Part shown: piece after piece, positions 42,695-51,573 of the stretch
How positions within the stretch are numbered: the first letter of the stretch is position 1
How the letters are laid out: each line of letters starts with the position of its first letter
Assembly (NCBI GenBank): GCA_902526075.1
Contig: CABZJM010000005.1
Span: forward strand, 1 to 64,000
Origin: an uncultured Bacteroidota bacterium
Lineage (GTDB): Bacteria; Bacteroidota; Bacteroidia; Flavobacteriales; Flavobacteriaceae
Reading direction: 5' to 3'
DNA: 64,000 nt
The notes under the pieces: generated by a model
The model's database searches: none
What the model saw: the letters and a program-made list of their open reading frames with translations, nothing else
What the model was told of the DNA's origin: nothing
Translations under genes and position numbers: made by a program

Positions 42695-44590
42695 ATGAAG
42701 AAAAATTATCTTACACTAGTACTTTTATTTCTTTTTGTTTGCTCTTTAAATTCTCAAACAATTGTATCTACTGATCCTGAGAACAGAAAGGCAGTGGTTG
42801 AGGAATTAACCGGAATACATTGTTGGGCTTGTCCTGATGGGCATAGAATTCTTAATGATGCAAAAGCTGCATATCCTGGTCAAGTTTTTGTGATTAAGTC
42901 ACATTCTGGAGGCTTTGCTTGGGATTGTACAACCACAGGTGGCTATAATTTTAATACCCAGTGGAATAATGGTGAATATGAAACGTTAATGCAAAACGCA
43001 GGAGCATACCCAGCAGCATCAGTAAATAGACAAGTTTTTGACGGCTTTCCTCACTATGTCAGCGGCGGTACCGCTTTAAGTAGAAGTGGTTGGTTTGCAG
43101 CCGTTGAAAATGTTTTATCTCAACCTGCATACGTGAATATTGCAGTAAGTGCTAGTATTGTGGATACGAATCTTGAAATTTTAGTTGAAGCATATTACAC
43201 TGAAAACAGTCCTGCTGCCACAAATTACCTTCATGTTGCTATATTACAAGACGAAACAAATGGACCTCAATTTTCAGCAGGTTTAAATCCAGATTATGTG
43301 GTTAGTTATGAAATAAATCCAACGTATGGCCATGCCGCCGAAACCGAGGAGCTTGAATACAGACACATGGATCGTTTAGTAGATTTAGTAAACGGATTCA
43401 ATGGTGAACAAATTTACAATACAACTGCAGGATCGTTTGTTTCTAGATCCATAACTTACGAACTGCCAGAGTATTATAATGATGTTGCTGTTAATACAAA
43501 TGAAATAAAAGTTGTAGCCTTTATTTCTGAAACAAATCAAAATATAATCAATGGAGCAGGATCAATTGCAACTACCCAACAGAATGACATATTAGTTTCA
43601 AACATAGGTCTTGACGATCCAGTCGTTCCAGGAGTTTCAGAGTTGGGGTTAGTTGTAACCAACAATGGAGCTAATGATGCATCAAATTTTAGTATTTCGT
43701 ATCAAATTAATGATGGTGAAATAATAACAGAGTATTTCAGTGGAAATTTAGCATCAGGTAATGAATCTTACTTTACTTTTTCTAATCAACCTGATTTTTC
43801 CAATTATGAAGGTGAGGTTAATATAACAATTTCTGTTGAAATGGACGGTGATGATGATACTAGTAATGATAGTATTTCTGAGGTATTTTCGATTTACTCC
43901 TATTGTGCACCGTCAATGGATTGCAGTTATGGTGATGGGTTTCAATTAGTTCAAATTGGGGATATAAACAATACGTCTGGCTGTGAGGGTTATGGAGATT
44001 TTATGGATCAATCAACAGATATAGAGCTTGGTTCAACTAATGATTTAACAATTACAACCGGTTATGGTAATCAAGTAATTAAAGTATGGATAGATTTTAA
44101 TGATGACCTTTATTTTAGTAATGACGAAGTTGTTGTAGACAATTATGTTGTAGCTCAAGGGTCAGCAGCAGGAGAATATACAGAAACCATTCCTTTAATA
44201 ATTGGCGATAATGTTCAATTAGGCGAACATATCATGAGGTTGAAATCAAATTGGCAAGCTGATGTTCCTGAAAATCCATGTGAAACATCTCAATATGGAG
44301 AGACTGAGGATTATACTGTAAATATTGTTGAAAGTCTTTCTGTGAGTCAAATTGACCATTCCCTTATTAATATTCATCCAAACCCGTCTAGTGGCGAATT
44401 TAATGTTAGGGTTCGTGGAGAAAATTTAGACTTTGAAGTTTTCAATATAATCGGCAAAAGAATTTTATTTGGAAAATTACCTGTTGGTGATAATTCAATA
44501 AACTTAACTGATTTTGAAGATGGATTATTCATATTAAAACTTAGAGGTGACGGTGGTGAAACACGCAGCTACAAACTGATAAAGAATTAG
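42695..44590 (+). CDS. Omp28-like and GEVED-domain T9SS cargo protein
   Basis: The 631-residue secreted protein has a signal peptide (~1-20). A thioredoxin-like Omp28 segment begins KAVVEELTGIHCWACPDGH (~29-47) with CxxC pair CWAC, homologous in position to CGYC of the lipoprotein at 38675. A CARDB-like Ig domain covers ~300-400. A GEVED domain follows (~405-550), with IKVWIDFNDDLYFSNDE and the closing YGETEDYTV. The last ~80 residues form a T9SS type A sorting domain (VSQIDHSLINIHPNPSSGEF, then the final SYKLIKN). It is probably a surface-exposed redox or adhesion protein. Confidence 0.85.
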   Translation: MKKNYLTLVLLFLFVCSLNSQTIVSTDPENRKAVVEELTGIHCWACPDGHRILNDAKAAYPGQVFVIKSHSGGFAWDCTTTGGYNFNTQWNNGEYETLMQNAGAYPAASVNRQVFDGFPHYVSGGTALSRSGWFAAVENVLSQPAYVNIAVSASIVDTNLEILVEAYYTENSPAATNYLHVAILQDETNGPQFSAGLNPDYVVSYEINPTYGHAAETEELEYRHMDRLVDLVNGFNGEQIYNTTAGSFVSRSITYELPEYYNDVAVNTNEIKVVAFISETNQNIINGAGSIATTQQNDILVSNIGLDDPVVPGVSELGLVVTNNGANDASNFSISYQINDGEIITEYFSGNLASGNESYFTFSNQPDFSNYEGEVNITISVEMDGDDDTSNDSISEVFSIYSYCAPSMDCSYGDGFQLVQIGDINNTSGCEGYGDFMDQSTDIELGSTNDLTITTGYGNQVIKVWIDFNDDLYFSNDEVVVDNYVVAQGSAAGEYTETIPLIIGDNVQLGEHIMRLKSNWQADVPENPCETSQYGETEDYTVNIVESLSVSQIDHSLINIHPNPSSGEFNVRVRGENLDFEVFNIIGKRILFGKLPVGDNSINLTDFEDGLFILKLRGDGGETRSYKLIKN

Positions 44591-44600
44591 TATTAAGTTT

Positions 44601-44616
44601 AGCTTAACTTTGAAAT
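44601..44616 (+). repeat. Imperfect 16-base inverted repeat after the Omp28/GEVED gene
   Basis: AAGTT-T-AGCT-T-AACTT straddles a TAACTTTG box about 15 bases after the stop codon. The stem is only five AT-rich pairs plus a palindromic AGCT, so a weak hairpin or a protein site are both possible. No T-run follows. Confidence 0.25.
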
Positions 44617-44648
44617 AAAATTTCAGTTTATATTTAATTTAATGTAAA

Positions 44649-44680
44649 TTGATATTTTATTTCAAAATTTTTTAGGTTTG
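44649..44680 (+). promoter_or_regulatory. Promoter for the M36 peptidase (TTG-N21-TAGGTTTG)
   Basis: TTG at 44649-44651 and TAGGTTTG at 44673-44680 are separated by 21 bases, a good -33/-7 match. The predicted leader is about 30 bases. A second box TAACTTTG lies upstream at 44605-44612 and might drive a longer transcript. Confidence 0.6.
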
Positions 44681-44715
44681 GTCCAGTAATTGATTACTAA
44701 GAAATTTTAAGATAA

Positions 44716-47700
44716 ATGAAAAAATTATTCACTTTCTTTTTAATGTTATCATTATCGGCATTTAGTCAGGAAAAAAACGTTTCTAAAATTAAAAGTTTTC
44801 TTCTTCAAAACTTTTCTGTAAGCACTGAAAAATACAACATAAAAAGCTACATAGAAAATAATCCTAATTATGAAGTTTATTATATACAACAAAAATTTAA
44901 CGGAATTTTTGTTCACAATGCCATTTCATCAATGGCCATTAAAAATGGTGAAATCAAGTCATATTCTAATCGATTTGTTGATGAAAAATATGGTAAATCA
45001 TCTTTACTGGAACCAAAAATTGACAGTTATACGGCAATAGAACAAGCATTAAATGAATTAAATATCAGAGAATTCAAAAATTCTTCAGATGGGTGGACGG
45101 ACACAAATATTAATAACATAGAGTCTAAATTAATCTACGTAAATAAAGAAGGTAAACTGCACCTTGCATGGAATTTCAATATAATAACTACTGACCACAA
45201 AAACTGGTACGATATTTTTGCAAGCGCAGATAATGGTGAAATTTTAATAACTGAAAATTGGATGATCAATTGTGAGTTTGATGAAGATGGTAATCACACC
45301 CATTCTCACAGTCAGAATCACATTGATAATAACTTAAATAAGTCTTCGATTGATGGTTCAACGTATAATGTTGTATCCCTGCCAACCCCGAGTCCAAATC
45401 ATGGGCCTTTTGAGTTATTAAGTAATCCCGCTGATCCAATAGCTTCACCTTTTGGATGGCATGATACCGACGGAGTTGATGGTCCTGAATATACTATCAC
45501 TCGTGGTAACAATGTTTATGCAAGGGAGGATGATGAAGGTGATGGATTAGGTTCAGGAATTAATACTGATTATTCACCTGACGGTGGAGCTGAATTGAAT
45601 TTTGATTTTCAACCTGATTTCTCTCTTTCCGCCTCTGAAAATATGGATGCATCTATTACGAACTTGTTTTATATAAATAATATGATGCATGACATATGGT
45701 ATAGGTATGGATTTGATGAGGCTAGTGGAAATTTTCAAGAAAATAATTACGGAAATGGAGGATTTGGTGGAGATAGTGTTAACGCTGATGGACAAGACGG
45801 GAGTGGTTTTAATAATGCGAGTTTTGGTACACCACCTGACGGTTCAAACCCTCAAATGACTATGTTTTTATGGAGTGGTCCAGCTGGTGAACCACTAACA
45901 ATTTTAAATGGACCATTAACAGGTGAATACACAGGTCAACCTGCTGGTTTTGGTGAATCACTTCCTGATGACACACCTCTGACTGGAGTCTTAGCGCTAT
46001 TATATGACCAAGGAGATCTTGGAGAGGAATCCCCAGACCCACACGATGCATGTCAAACGATAATAAATCCAACTGATTTAGCAGGTAATATCGTTGTTAT
46101 AAGGCGAGGAACCTGTGAGTTTGGAACTAAAATTTTAGCAGCTGAAAATGCTGGTGCCATTGCTGTTATAATGGTTAATAATGTAGCTGGAGGCCCAATA
46201 ACAATGGGTGCAGGTGTTGATGGAGGTAGTGTAACCATTCCTTCGATAATGATTAGTCAAGCTGATGGCGAGGCTTTAATTGCACAACTACAAGCTGGAG
46301 AAACAATCGACGCATCTCTAATTAATGCTTCAAATTATACCGACTCTGATTATGATAATGAAATCATAGCTCATGAATATGGTCATGGTATTTCGAATAG
46401 ACTTATGGGAGGCGCACAAGCTGCAGGTTGTATGCAAAATGATGAACAGCAAGGAGAAGGTTTTTCAGATTGGTTTGGATTAATGATTACCCTTGGAGAA
46501 AATGATTCACCTACATTACCAAGAGGGGTTGCTACATATTCCGCAGGGCAATCTCCAACTGGAGTTGGGATTCGTAATGCACCATATTCACCTGATTTTG
46601 CAATTAATGGCTATACTTATGCTGATACAAATAATACGGCAGCTGTTAGTCAACCTCACGGAGTTGGATTTGTATTTGCAACCATGCTTTGGGATCTAAC
46701 TTGGTTATTTATAGATGAATATGGATTTGATCCTGACCTTACTAACGGAAATGGAGGAAATAACATGATAATGCAGCTTGTTATTGACGGACTAAAGCTT
46801 GCACCCTGCAGTTCTGGTTTTGTTGATATGAGAGATGCAATTTTACTTGCTGATGAGTTAGTTTATAACGGAGCCAATGAATGTTTAATTTGGGGTGCTT
46901 TTGCCGCAAGAGGTTTAGGATGGCAAGCTGACCAGGGGAATGCAAGTAGTAGAACCGATCAAGTGGAAGATTTTTCAATGCCGCCAAGCTGTATGCAATC
47001 TAATAATCAAATTGATGCAGGTGTATTGTCAATTGACTCACCTGAAAGTGGAGTATTAAGTAATAATGAAAATATTTCCATAACTGTAAGAAATTATGGT
47101 GTTTTAGGAGTTTCTAATGTCGATGTTTATTATCAAATAAACGGTGGTGATCAAATTATTGAAAATATTTCAGATGTAATAATTTCTGGACAAAGTATTG
47201 AGTATACCTTTGAGACAGGTGCTGACTTTTCATTAGTTGGAGATTATGAAATAACCGCAGGCACATTACTTGCTAATGATGAGGACACATCAAATGATTC
47301 TGTTATTATTACCATAAGTAGTCAAGAAACATCAAATTGCCCAGATAATTATTCATTACCAATTGCTTGGAGAGACAATTTTGAATGTTATGATCCATTT
47401 ATAATTAGTGATATTGGTAACTGGATTATGTATGATATAGATGGAGGAACTACTTGGGGAGCAAATGCAGTTGATTTTGATAACGAAAGTTATGTCGGTA
47501 CCGGAATAATTTATAATCATGTATTAGCAACTCCAACTGGTGGACCAATCCCTGAATGGGACACTTATCAAGGGGACCAAGGATTATACTTTGTTGCTTC
47601 TGGTGCTAATGGCACTACCACCCCAAATGATGATTGGATGATCAGTCCCGAATTTTCACTGAGTGGAATAACCTCACCGATATTTTCGATGAAAGCTAAA

Positions 47701-48186
47701 TCCGTTAATGACACGTATGGTCTTGAAAGATTTAAGATTGCTGTTGGAACCTCTACTGATTATAATGACTTTACTGTAATCTCAGACGGAGCATATATTG
47801 AGGCTCCAACTGATTGGACAACTTATGAATTTGATTTATCAGAATATGAAGGTCAGAATATTAGAATTGCTATTCACTATGTTGGAAACGACTCATTTGT
47901 TCTTCAAACCGACTCCTTCAAAGTTGAAGGTACACTAGGGATCGGAGAAAATGAAATTTCAGATTTTGAATATTTTTACAACCCATACAATGATATGCTA
48001 AATGTAAATTCAACTGAAATTTTGAGAAATGTTCAGCTTTATAACGTGCTTGGTCAAAAAATAATTGATGAAAATATCAATAATTACGGGTATCAGATAA
48101 ATCTGGGGAACTTATCAACATCAATATATTTTATAAGAGTTCAAGGTGAAACTGGAGTGAATACATTTAAACTTAGGATTAGATAG
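44716..48186 (+). CDS. Secreted M36 (fungalysin-type) metallopeptidase with T9SS sorting domain
   Basis: The 1156-residue multidomain exoenzyme has a signal peptide (~1-17). A propeptide with FTP/PepSY-like parts covers ~20-165. The M36 catalytic domain includes the zinc motif HEYGHGISNR (from His553), with the third ligand expected in GEGFSDWFG about 30 residues on. A protease-associated (PA) insert lies at ~455-535 (IRRGTCEFGTKILAAENAGA). Downstream are a CARDB-type Ig domain (~770-865), a jelly-roll cleaved-adhesin/MAM-like domain (~885-1075) and a T9SS type A tail (VQLYNVLGQKII, then VNTFKLRIR). It should degrade extracellular protein. The stop overlaps rsmG by eight bases. Confidence 0.93.
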   Translation: MKKLFTFFLMLSLSAFSQEKNVSKIKSFLLQNFSVSTEKYNIKSYIENNPNYEVYYIQQKFNGIFVHNAISSMAIKNGEIKSYSNRFVDEKYGKSSLLEPKIDSYTAIEQALNELNIREFKNSSDGWTDTNINNIESKLIYVNKEGKLHLAWNFNIITTDHKNWYDIFASADNGEILITENWMINCEFDEDGNHTHSHSQNHIDNNLNKSSIDGSTYNVVSLPTPSPNHGPFELLSNPADPIASPFGWHDTDGVDGPEYTITRGNNVYAREDDEGDGLGSGINTDYSPDGGAELNFDFQPDFSLSASENMDASITNLFYINNMMHDIWYRYGFDEASGNFQENNYGNGGFGGDSVNADGQDGSGFNNASFGTPPDGSNPQMTMFLWSGPAGEPLTILNGPLTGEYTGQPAGFGESLPDDTPLTGVLALLYDQGDLGEESPDPHDACQTIINPTDLAGNIVVIRRGTCEFGTKILAAENAGAIAVIMVNNVAGGPITMGAGVDGGSVTIPSIMISQADGEALIAQLQAGETIDASLINASNYTDSDYDNEIIAHEYGHGISNRLMGGAQAAGCMQNDEQQGEGFSDWFGLMITLGENDSPTLPRGVATYSAGQSPTGVGIRNAPYSPDFAINGYTYADTNNTAAVSQPHGVGFVFATMLWDLTWLFIDEYGFDPDLTNGNGGNNMIMQLVIDGLKLAPCSSGFVDMRDAILLADELVYNGANECLIWGAFAARGLGWQADQGNASSRTDQVEDFSMPPSCMQSNNQIDAGVLSIDSPESGVLSNNENISITVRNYGVLGVSNVDVYYQINGGDQIIENISDVIISGQSIEYTFETGADFSLVGDYEITAGTLLANDEDTSNDSVIITISSQETSNCPDNYSLPIAWRDNFECYDPFIISDIGNWIMYDIDGGTTWGANAVDFDNESYVGTGIIYNHVLATPTGGPIPEWDTYQGDQGLYFVASGANGTTTPNDDWMISPEFSLSGITSPIFSMKAKSVNDTYGLERFKIAVGTSTDYNDFTVISDGAYIEAPTDWTTYEFDLSEYEGQNIRIAIHYVGNDSFVLQTDSFKVEGTLGIGENEISDFEYFYNPYNDMLNVNSTEILRNVQLYNVLGQKIIDENINNYGYQINLGNLSTSIYFIRVQGETGVNTFKLRIR

Positions 48187-48805
48187 AACTAGAAGGTACA
48201 TAAACAATTTTCTTATCACAGAAATATTGGATATCAAAAATATTTTTGATATCCAATATTCTTTTTTCGGCAATTCCATTCAATTCATCATCAATATCAC
48301 CCCCTTTTAAGGCAATAATTCCATTTTCAATTTCATGAGATGAATATTTATTGAATCGTCCTTTTGACCAATCAATTAAAGTTGACAGTTTACCAACTGC
48401 CCTAGTGACTAAAAAATCGTAACTGTAATCCAAATCTTCAGCTCTAGACCAATGCGAATTAATATTCTTTAACTCTATCTCCTTAACAACCTCATTAACT
48501 ACAGAAATTTTTTTTCTTATGCTATCTACTAAAATAAAATTAGCATCGGGAAAGATTATTGCTAGGGGGATGCCTGGAAAACCTCCACCTGTTCCCAAGT
48601 CTAATATAGTGGCATCTTTTCTAAATTTTATAAACTTTGCTATGGACAGAGAATGAAGAATATGTCTAATGTAAATATTTTCAATATCCTTCCTGGAAAT
48701 AACATTTATTTTATTATTCCATGTTTCATAAATATTTTTTAATCTGGAAAGCTGATTAATTTGTTTCTCATTTAGATTTGGAAATTGATCAAGTATAATT
48801 TGCAT
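48179..48805 (-). CDS. rsmG: 16S rRNA (guanine(527)-N(7))-methyltransferase RsmG
   Basis: The enzyme is 208 residues from the ATG at 48803-48805. I preferred this start because a -7 box is at 48822 and the upstream 13 codons are not family-like. RsmG (GidB) methylates G527 of 16S rRNA using SAM. Motifs are ILDLGTGGGFPGIPLAI (~68-84), FILVDSIRKKISVVNEV and DFLVTRAVGKL. Its 3' end contains a perfect 38-base palindrome (48223-48260) encoding LDIKNIFDIQ, and its stop overlaps that of the M36 gene. Confidence 0.94.
   Translation of the reverse strand: MQIILDQFPNLNEKQINQLSRLKNIYETWNNKINVISRKDIENIYIRHILHSLSIAKFIKFRKDATILDLGTGGGFPGIPLAIIFPDANFILVDSIRKKISVVNEVVKEIELKNINSHWSRAEDLDYSYDFLVTRAVGKLSTLIDWSKGRFNKYSSHEIENGIIALKGGDIDDELNGIAEKRILDIKNIFDIQYFCDKKIVYVPSSSI
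48223..48270 (+). terminator. Perfect 38-base palindrome with T-run: probable terminator for the M36 gene, inside rsmG
   Basis: Bases 48223-48260 read identically on both strands, with no mismatch: 19 complementary pairs around a central TA. On the plus strand the palindrome is followed by CTTTTTTC (48261-48268). It begins 37 bases after the M36 peptidase stop codon, so in that transcript it would form a long hairpin followed by a U-run. On the minus strand it lies within the rsmG reading frame and is not followed by a clear U-run. Confidence 0.72.
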
Positions 48806-48821
48806 TTCAAAAGTTATTAAA

Positions 48822-48829
48822 CAAAAGTA
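48822..48829 (-). promoter_or_regulatory. -7 box TACTTTTG for rsmG
   Basis: Minus-strand TACTTTTG, 16 bases upstream of the rsmG ATG at 48805. It lies inside the longer open frame, supporting the shorter start. Confidence 0.5.
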
Positions 48830-48870
48830 GGATATTGTAAACAATAATTTTAATAATTCGTACTATGTAT

Positions 48871-48878
48871 TATTTTTG
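48871..48878 (+). promoter_or_regulatory. -7 box TATTTTTG for the aminotransferase at 48893
   Basis: TATTTTTG ends 14 bases before the ATG. No TTG at -33 spacing was seen. Confidence 0.5.
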
Positions 48879-48892
48879 ATCAACTAAATATT

Positions 48893-50083
48893 ATGGAGAA
48901 ATATTTATCAGAAAGGGTTAAGAATTTAGCAACATCGCAAACGCTTGCGATGGCTGCAAAGGCTAGAGAATTAAGAGCATCTGGAAAAGATGTTATTGGT
49001 TTGAGTTTAGGCGAGCCTGATTTTAATATTCCTGATTTCATAAAAGAAGCAGCAAAAAAGGCAATTGATGAAAATTATAACTCTTATACACCTGTAGACG
49101 GGTATGCTGATTTAAAACAAGCAATAATTAATAAATTTGAAAGAGATAATGGACTGAAATTCACTTCCTCACAAATAGTGGTTTCCACTGGTGCAAAACA
49201 GGCACTATACAATATTGCTTCTGTACTAATTGATCCAGGTGATGAAGTTATACTCCCTTGTCCATATTGGGTGAGTTATGCTGAAATAGTTAAATTAAAA
49301 GGTGGTATACCTGTTGAAGTTAAAACTGATATTAAAAATAATTTTAAAATGACAGGTAATCAGCTTAAAAATGCAATCACTGAAAAGACAAAAATGGTTT
49401 GGTTCAGCTCTCCTTGTAATCCGAGTGGTTCTGTTTATTCTAAAAACGAACTTCAGGAAATATCAAATATTTTTGAATCTCATAATCGTATTTTTATAGT
49501 TTCTGACGAAATTTACGAGCACATAAATTATATGGGGGTTCATCACAGTATCGGCAGTTTTAATAATGTAAAAGACAGGACAATAACCGTCAATGGAGTT
49601 TCAAAGGCTTTTGCTATGACAGGATGGAGAATTGGATACATTGGTGCTCCGGAATGGATTGCCAAATCATGTAATAAAGTTCAAGGACAAGTGACCAGTG
49701 GTGCAAATTGCATTGCTCAAAGAGCTGTGATCACAGCTCTTACTGAAAAACCTGAAAAAATTAAATATATGGTTGAAGAATTTAAAATTCGAAGAAATTT
49801 AATTCTCAATCTTCTAAATGATATTATAGGTTTTAAATGTAATATTCCTGATGGTGCATTTTATGTTTTTCCAAATATTTCCTATTACTTTGGAAAAACT
49901 ATTGACGGATTTGAAATAAACAATGCATCAGATATGTCAATGTTTCTTCTTGAAAAAGCATTGGTAGCAACTGTTACGGGAGATGCTTTCGGAAATCCAA
50001 ATTGCATAAGGATTTCTTATGCAGCCTCAACCGAGCAAATAAAAAAAGCAGTTCAAAGAATTAAATCTGCGCTTGAAAAGTAA
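48893..50083 (+). CDS. PLP-dependent aminotransferase, aspartate aminotransferase (Ib) type
   Basis: The 396-residue fold-type I enzyme has VIGLSLGEPDFNIP (~38-51), the Gly-rich VSTGAKQALYNI, the DPGDEVILPCPYWVSY stretch, CNPSGSVYS, the Asp/Tyr region VSDEIYEHI and the Schiff-base lysine in VNGVSKAFAMTGWRIGY. A C-terminal NCIRISYA carries the arginine that binds the substrate carboxylate. This resembles aspartate aminotransferases of the Thermus/Bacillus subgroup. Substrate range is not certain. It is divergent from rsmG and ends five bases before the convergent trkH stop. Confidence 0.9.
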   Translation: MEKYLSERVKNLATSQTLAMAAKARELRASGKDVIGLSLGEPDFNIPDFIKEAAKKAIDENYNSYTPVDGYADLKQAIINKFERDNGLKFTSSQIVVSTGAKQALYNIASVLIDPGDEVILPCPYWVSYAEIVKLKGGIPVEVKTDIKNNFKMTGNQLKNAITEKTKMVWFSSPCNPSGSVYSKNELQEISNIFESHNRIFIVSDEIYEHINYMGVHHSIGSFNNVKDRTITVNGVSKAFAMTGWRIGYIGAPEWIAKSCNKVQGQVTSGANCIAQRAVITALTEKPEKIKYMVEEFKIRRNLILNLLNDIIGFKCNIPDGAFYVFPNISYYFGKTIDGFEINNASDMSMFLLEKALVATVTGDAFGNPNCIRISYAASTEQIKKAVQRIKSALEK

Positions 50084-50088
50084 AAGGC

Positions 50089-51573
50089 TTACCTATTATT
50101 CCAAAAATAAGAAGTAAATATTATCAGAACAGTAAATAGCTCTAATCTCCCTAGCAACATAAGAAAAGATGACCACCACTTTGCAAGTAATGGTAATTCA
50201 AAAAAAGTATTTGTTGGCCCAAATGCTCCTAATGATGGACCAACATTTCCAAGACTTGATGCAGAAACACCAAGAGCTGATTCAAAATCAAGTCCAAGTA
50301 TAGCAAAAACAATTGTTCCAATCATGAATGAAAGCATGTAAACAATAAAAAATCCTAAAATATTGTGTGTAATTTCAGGAGAAACCGAGGTTTTATTATA
50401 TCTCAATGGTATAATTGCATGTGGATGTAAAATTTTCTTAAATTGTAAAATACCATTTCTAATAATTAAAAGATGACGCATTATCTTGAAACCTCCAGAT
50501 GTACTTCCTGCAGATCCTCCCAAAAACATCATTCCAAAAAACATAAGTAACAAAAGCGGAGACCATGCGGTATAATCAGCGGTAACAAAACCAGTTGTAG
50601 TAATAATTGAAACGACCTGAAATAGTGAATGTCTAAATACAGCTTCAACTCTGTCAAATTGACTCTCATAACTTATAAAAAAATCATTATTAAAATACAG
50701 TATAGTTGCAACTGAAATAGTAAATCCAATTATAAATAAACTATAAACTTTAAACTCTTCATCTTTAAAAATTTTCTTGAAATTAAATTTGAATCCAAAA
50801 TAACTCAATACAAAATTGGTTCCGGCCAAAAACATAAATATTATAACGATATATTGAATTATGGGATTAGAATTCCAATGTCCAAGGCTAGCATTTTTTG
50901 TTGAAAAACCACCAGAGGCTATATTACTCATGGAGTGATTTATAGCATCAAAAAAAGACATTCCAGCTATTTTTAAGAAAAATGTTTCAATAATAGTGTA
51001 TGAAACATATATCAGCCATAATCTCTTAGCCGTATCGTTGATTCTAGGATGTAATTTATCTGTACTAGGTCCGGGAGATTCTGCGTTAAACAACTGCATT
51101 CCACCTATACCTAAAAGAGGCAAAATTGCAATTGCAAATACTATCATTCCCATACCTCCCAACCAGTGAGTTATACTCCTCCAAAACAAAATACCCTTAG
51201 GGAGAATCTCAACATCATCAATTATCGTAGCACCTGTCGCCGTATATCCAGATGTAGTTTCGAAAAATATATTTGAAAAACCATCAATAGTTCCTGTTAA
51301 AATATAAGGAATAGTTCCAGAGAATATCATGGCAACCCATCCCAAAACCACTACCAAATAACCTTCCCTTTTATTAATTTGTTTGTCATGATTTTTATTT
51401 AAAAACAACATTAATAGACCAATGATCAAAACTAAAAATCCTGAAAGAATAAGATCAGCTGTAATACCATCTTTATACATATAGCTGATTAAGGCACTTA
51501 AAAACATAAAACCTCCATTGATTATCAACAGAAACCCCAGAAAATATGTTATTATTTTTATATTAATTTTCAT
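50089..51573 (-). CDS. trkH: Trk-type K+ transporter membrane subunit TrkH
   Basis: The 494-residue protein has ten or more hydrophobic helices arranged as four M1-P-M2 repeats. Filter-like loops with the conserved glycine include TTSGYTATGATI (~109-120), SNIASGGFSTKNAS, TTTGFVTADY and SLGNVGPSLG. The N-terminal four helices are typical for TrkH. With the NAD-binding TrkA encoded immediately upstream (no intergenic base) it makes a complete Trk uptake system. It suits osmotic adjustment in salt water. Confidence 0.95.
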   Translation of the reverse strand: MKINIKIITYFLGFLLIINGGFMFLSALISYMYKDGITADLILSGFLVLIIGLLMLFLNKNHDKQINKREGYLVVVLGWVAMIFSGTIPYILTGTIDGFSNIFFETTSGYTATGATIIDDVEILPKGILFWRSITHWLGGMGMIVFAIAILPLLGIGGMQLFNAESPGPSTDKLHPRINDTAKRLWLIYVSYTIIETFFLKIAGMSFFDAINHSMSNIASGGFSTKNASLGHWNSNPIIQYIVIIFMFLAGTNFVLSYFGFKFNFKKIFKDEEFKVYSLFIIGFTISVATILYFNNDFFISYESQFDRVEAVFRHSLFQVVSIITTTGFVTADYTAWSPLLLLMFFGMMFLGGSAGSTSGGFKIMRHLLIIRNGILQFKKILHPHAIIPLRYNKTSVSPEITHNILGFFIVYMLSFMIGTIVFAILGLDFESALGVSASSLGNVGPSLGAFGPTNTFFELPLLAKWWSSFLMLLGRLELFTVLIIFTSYFWNNR

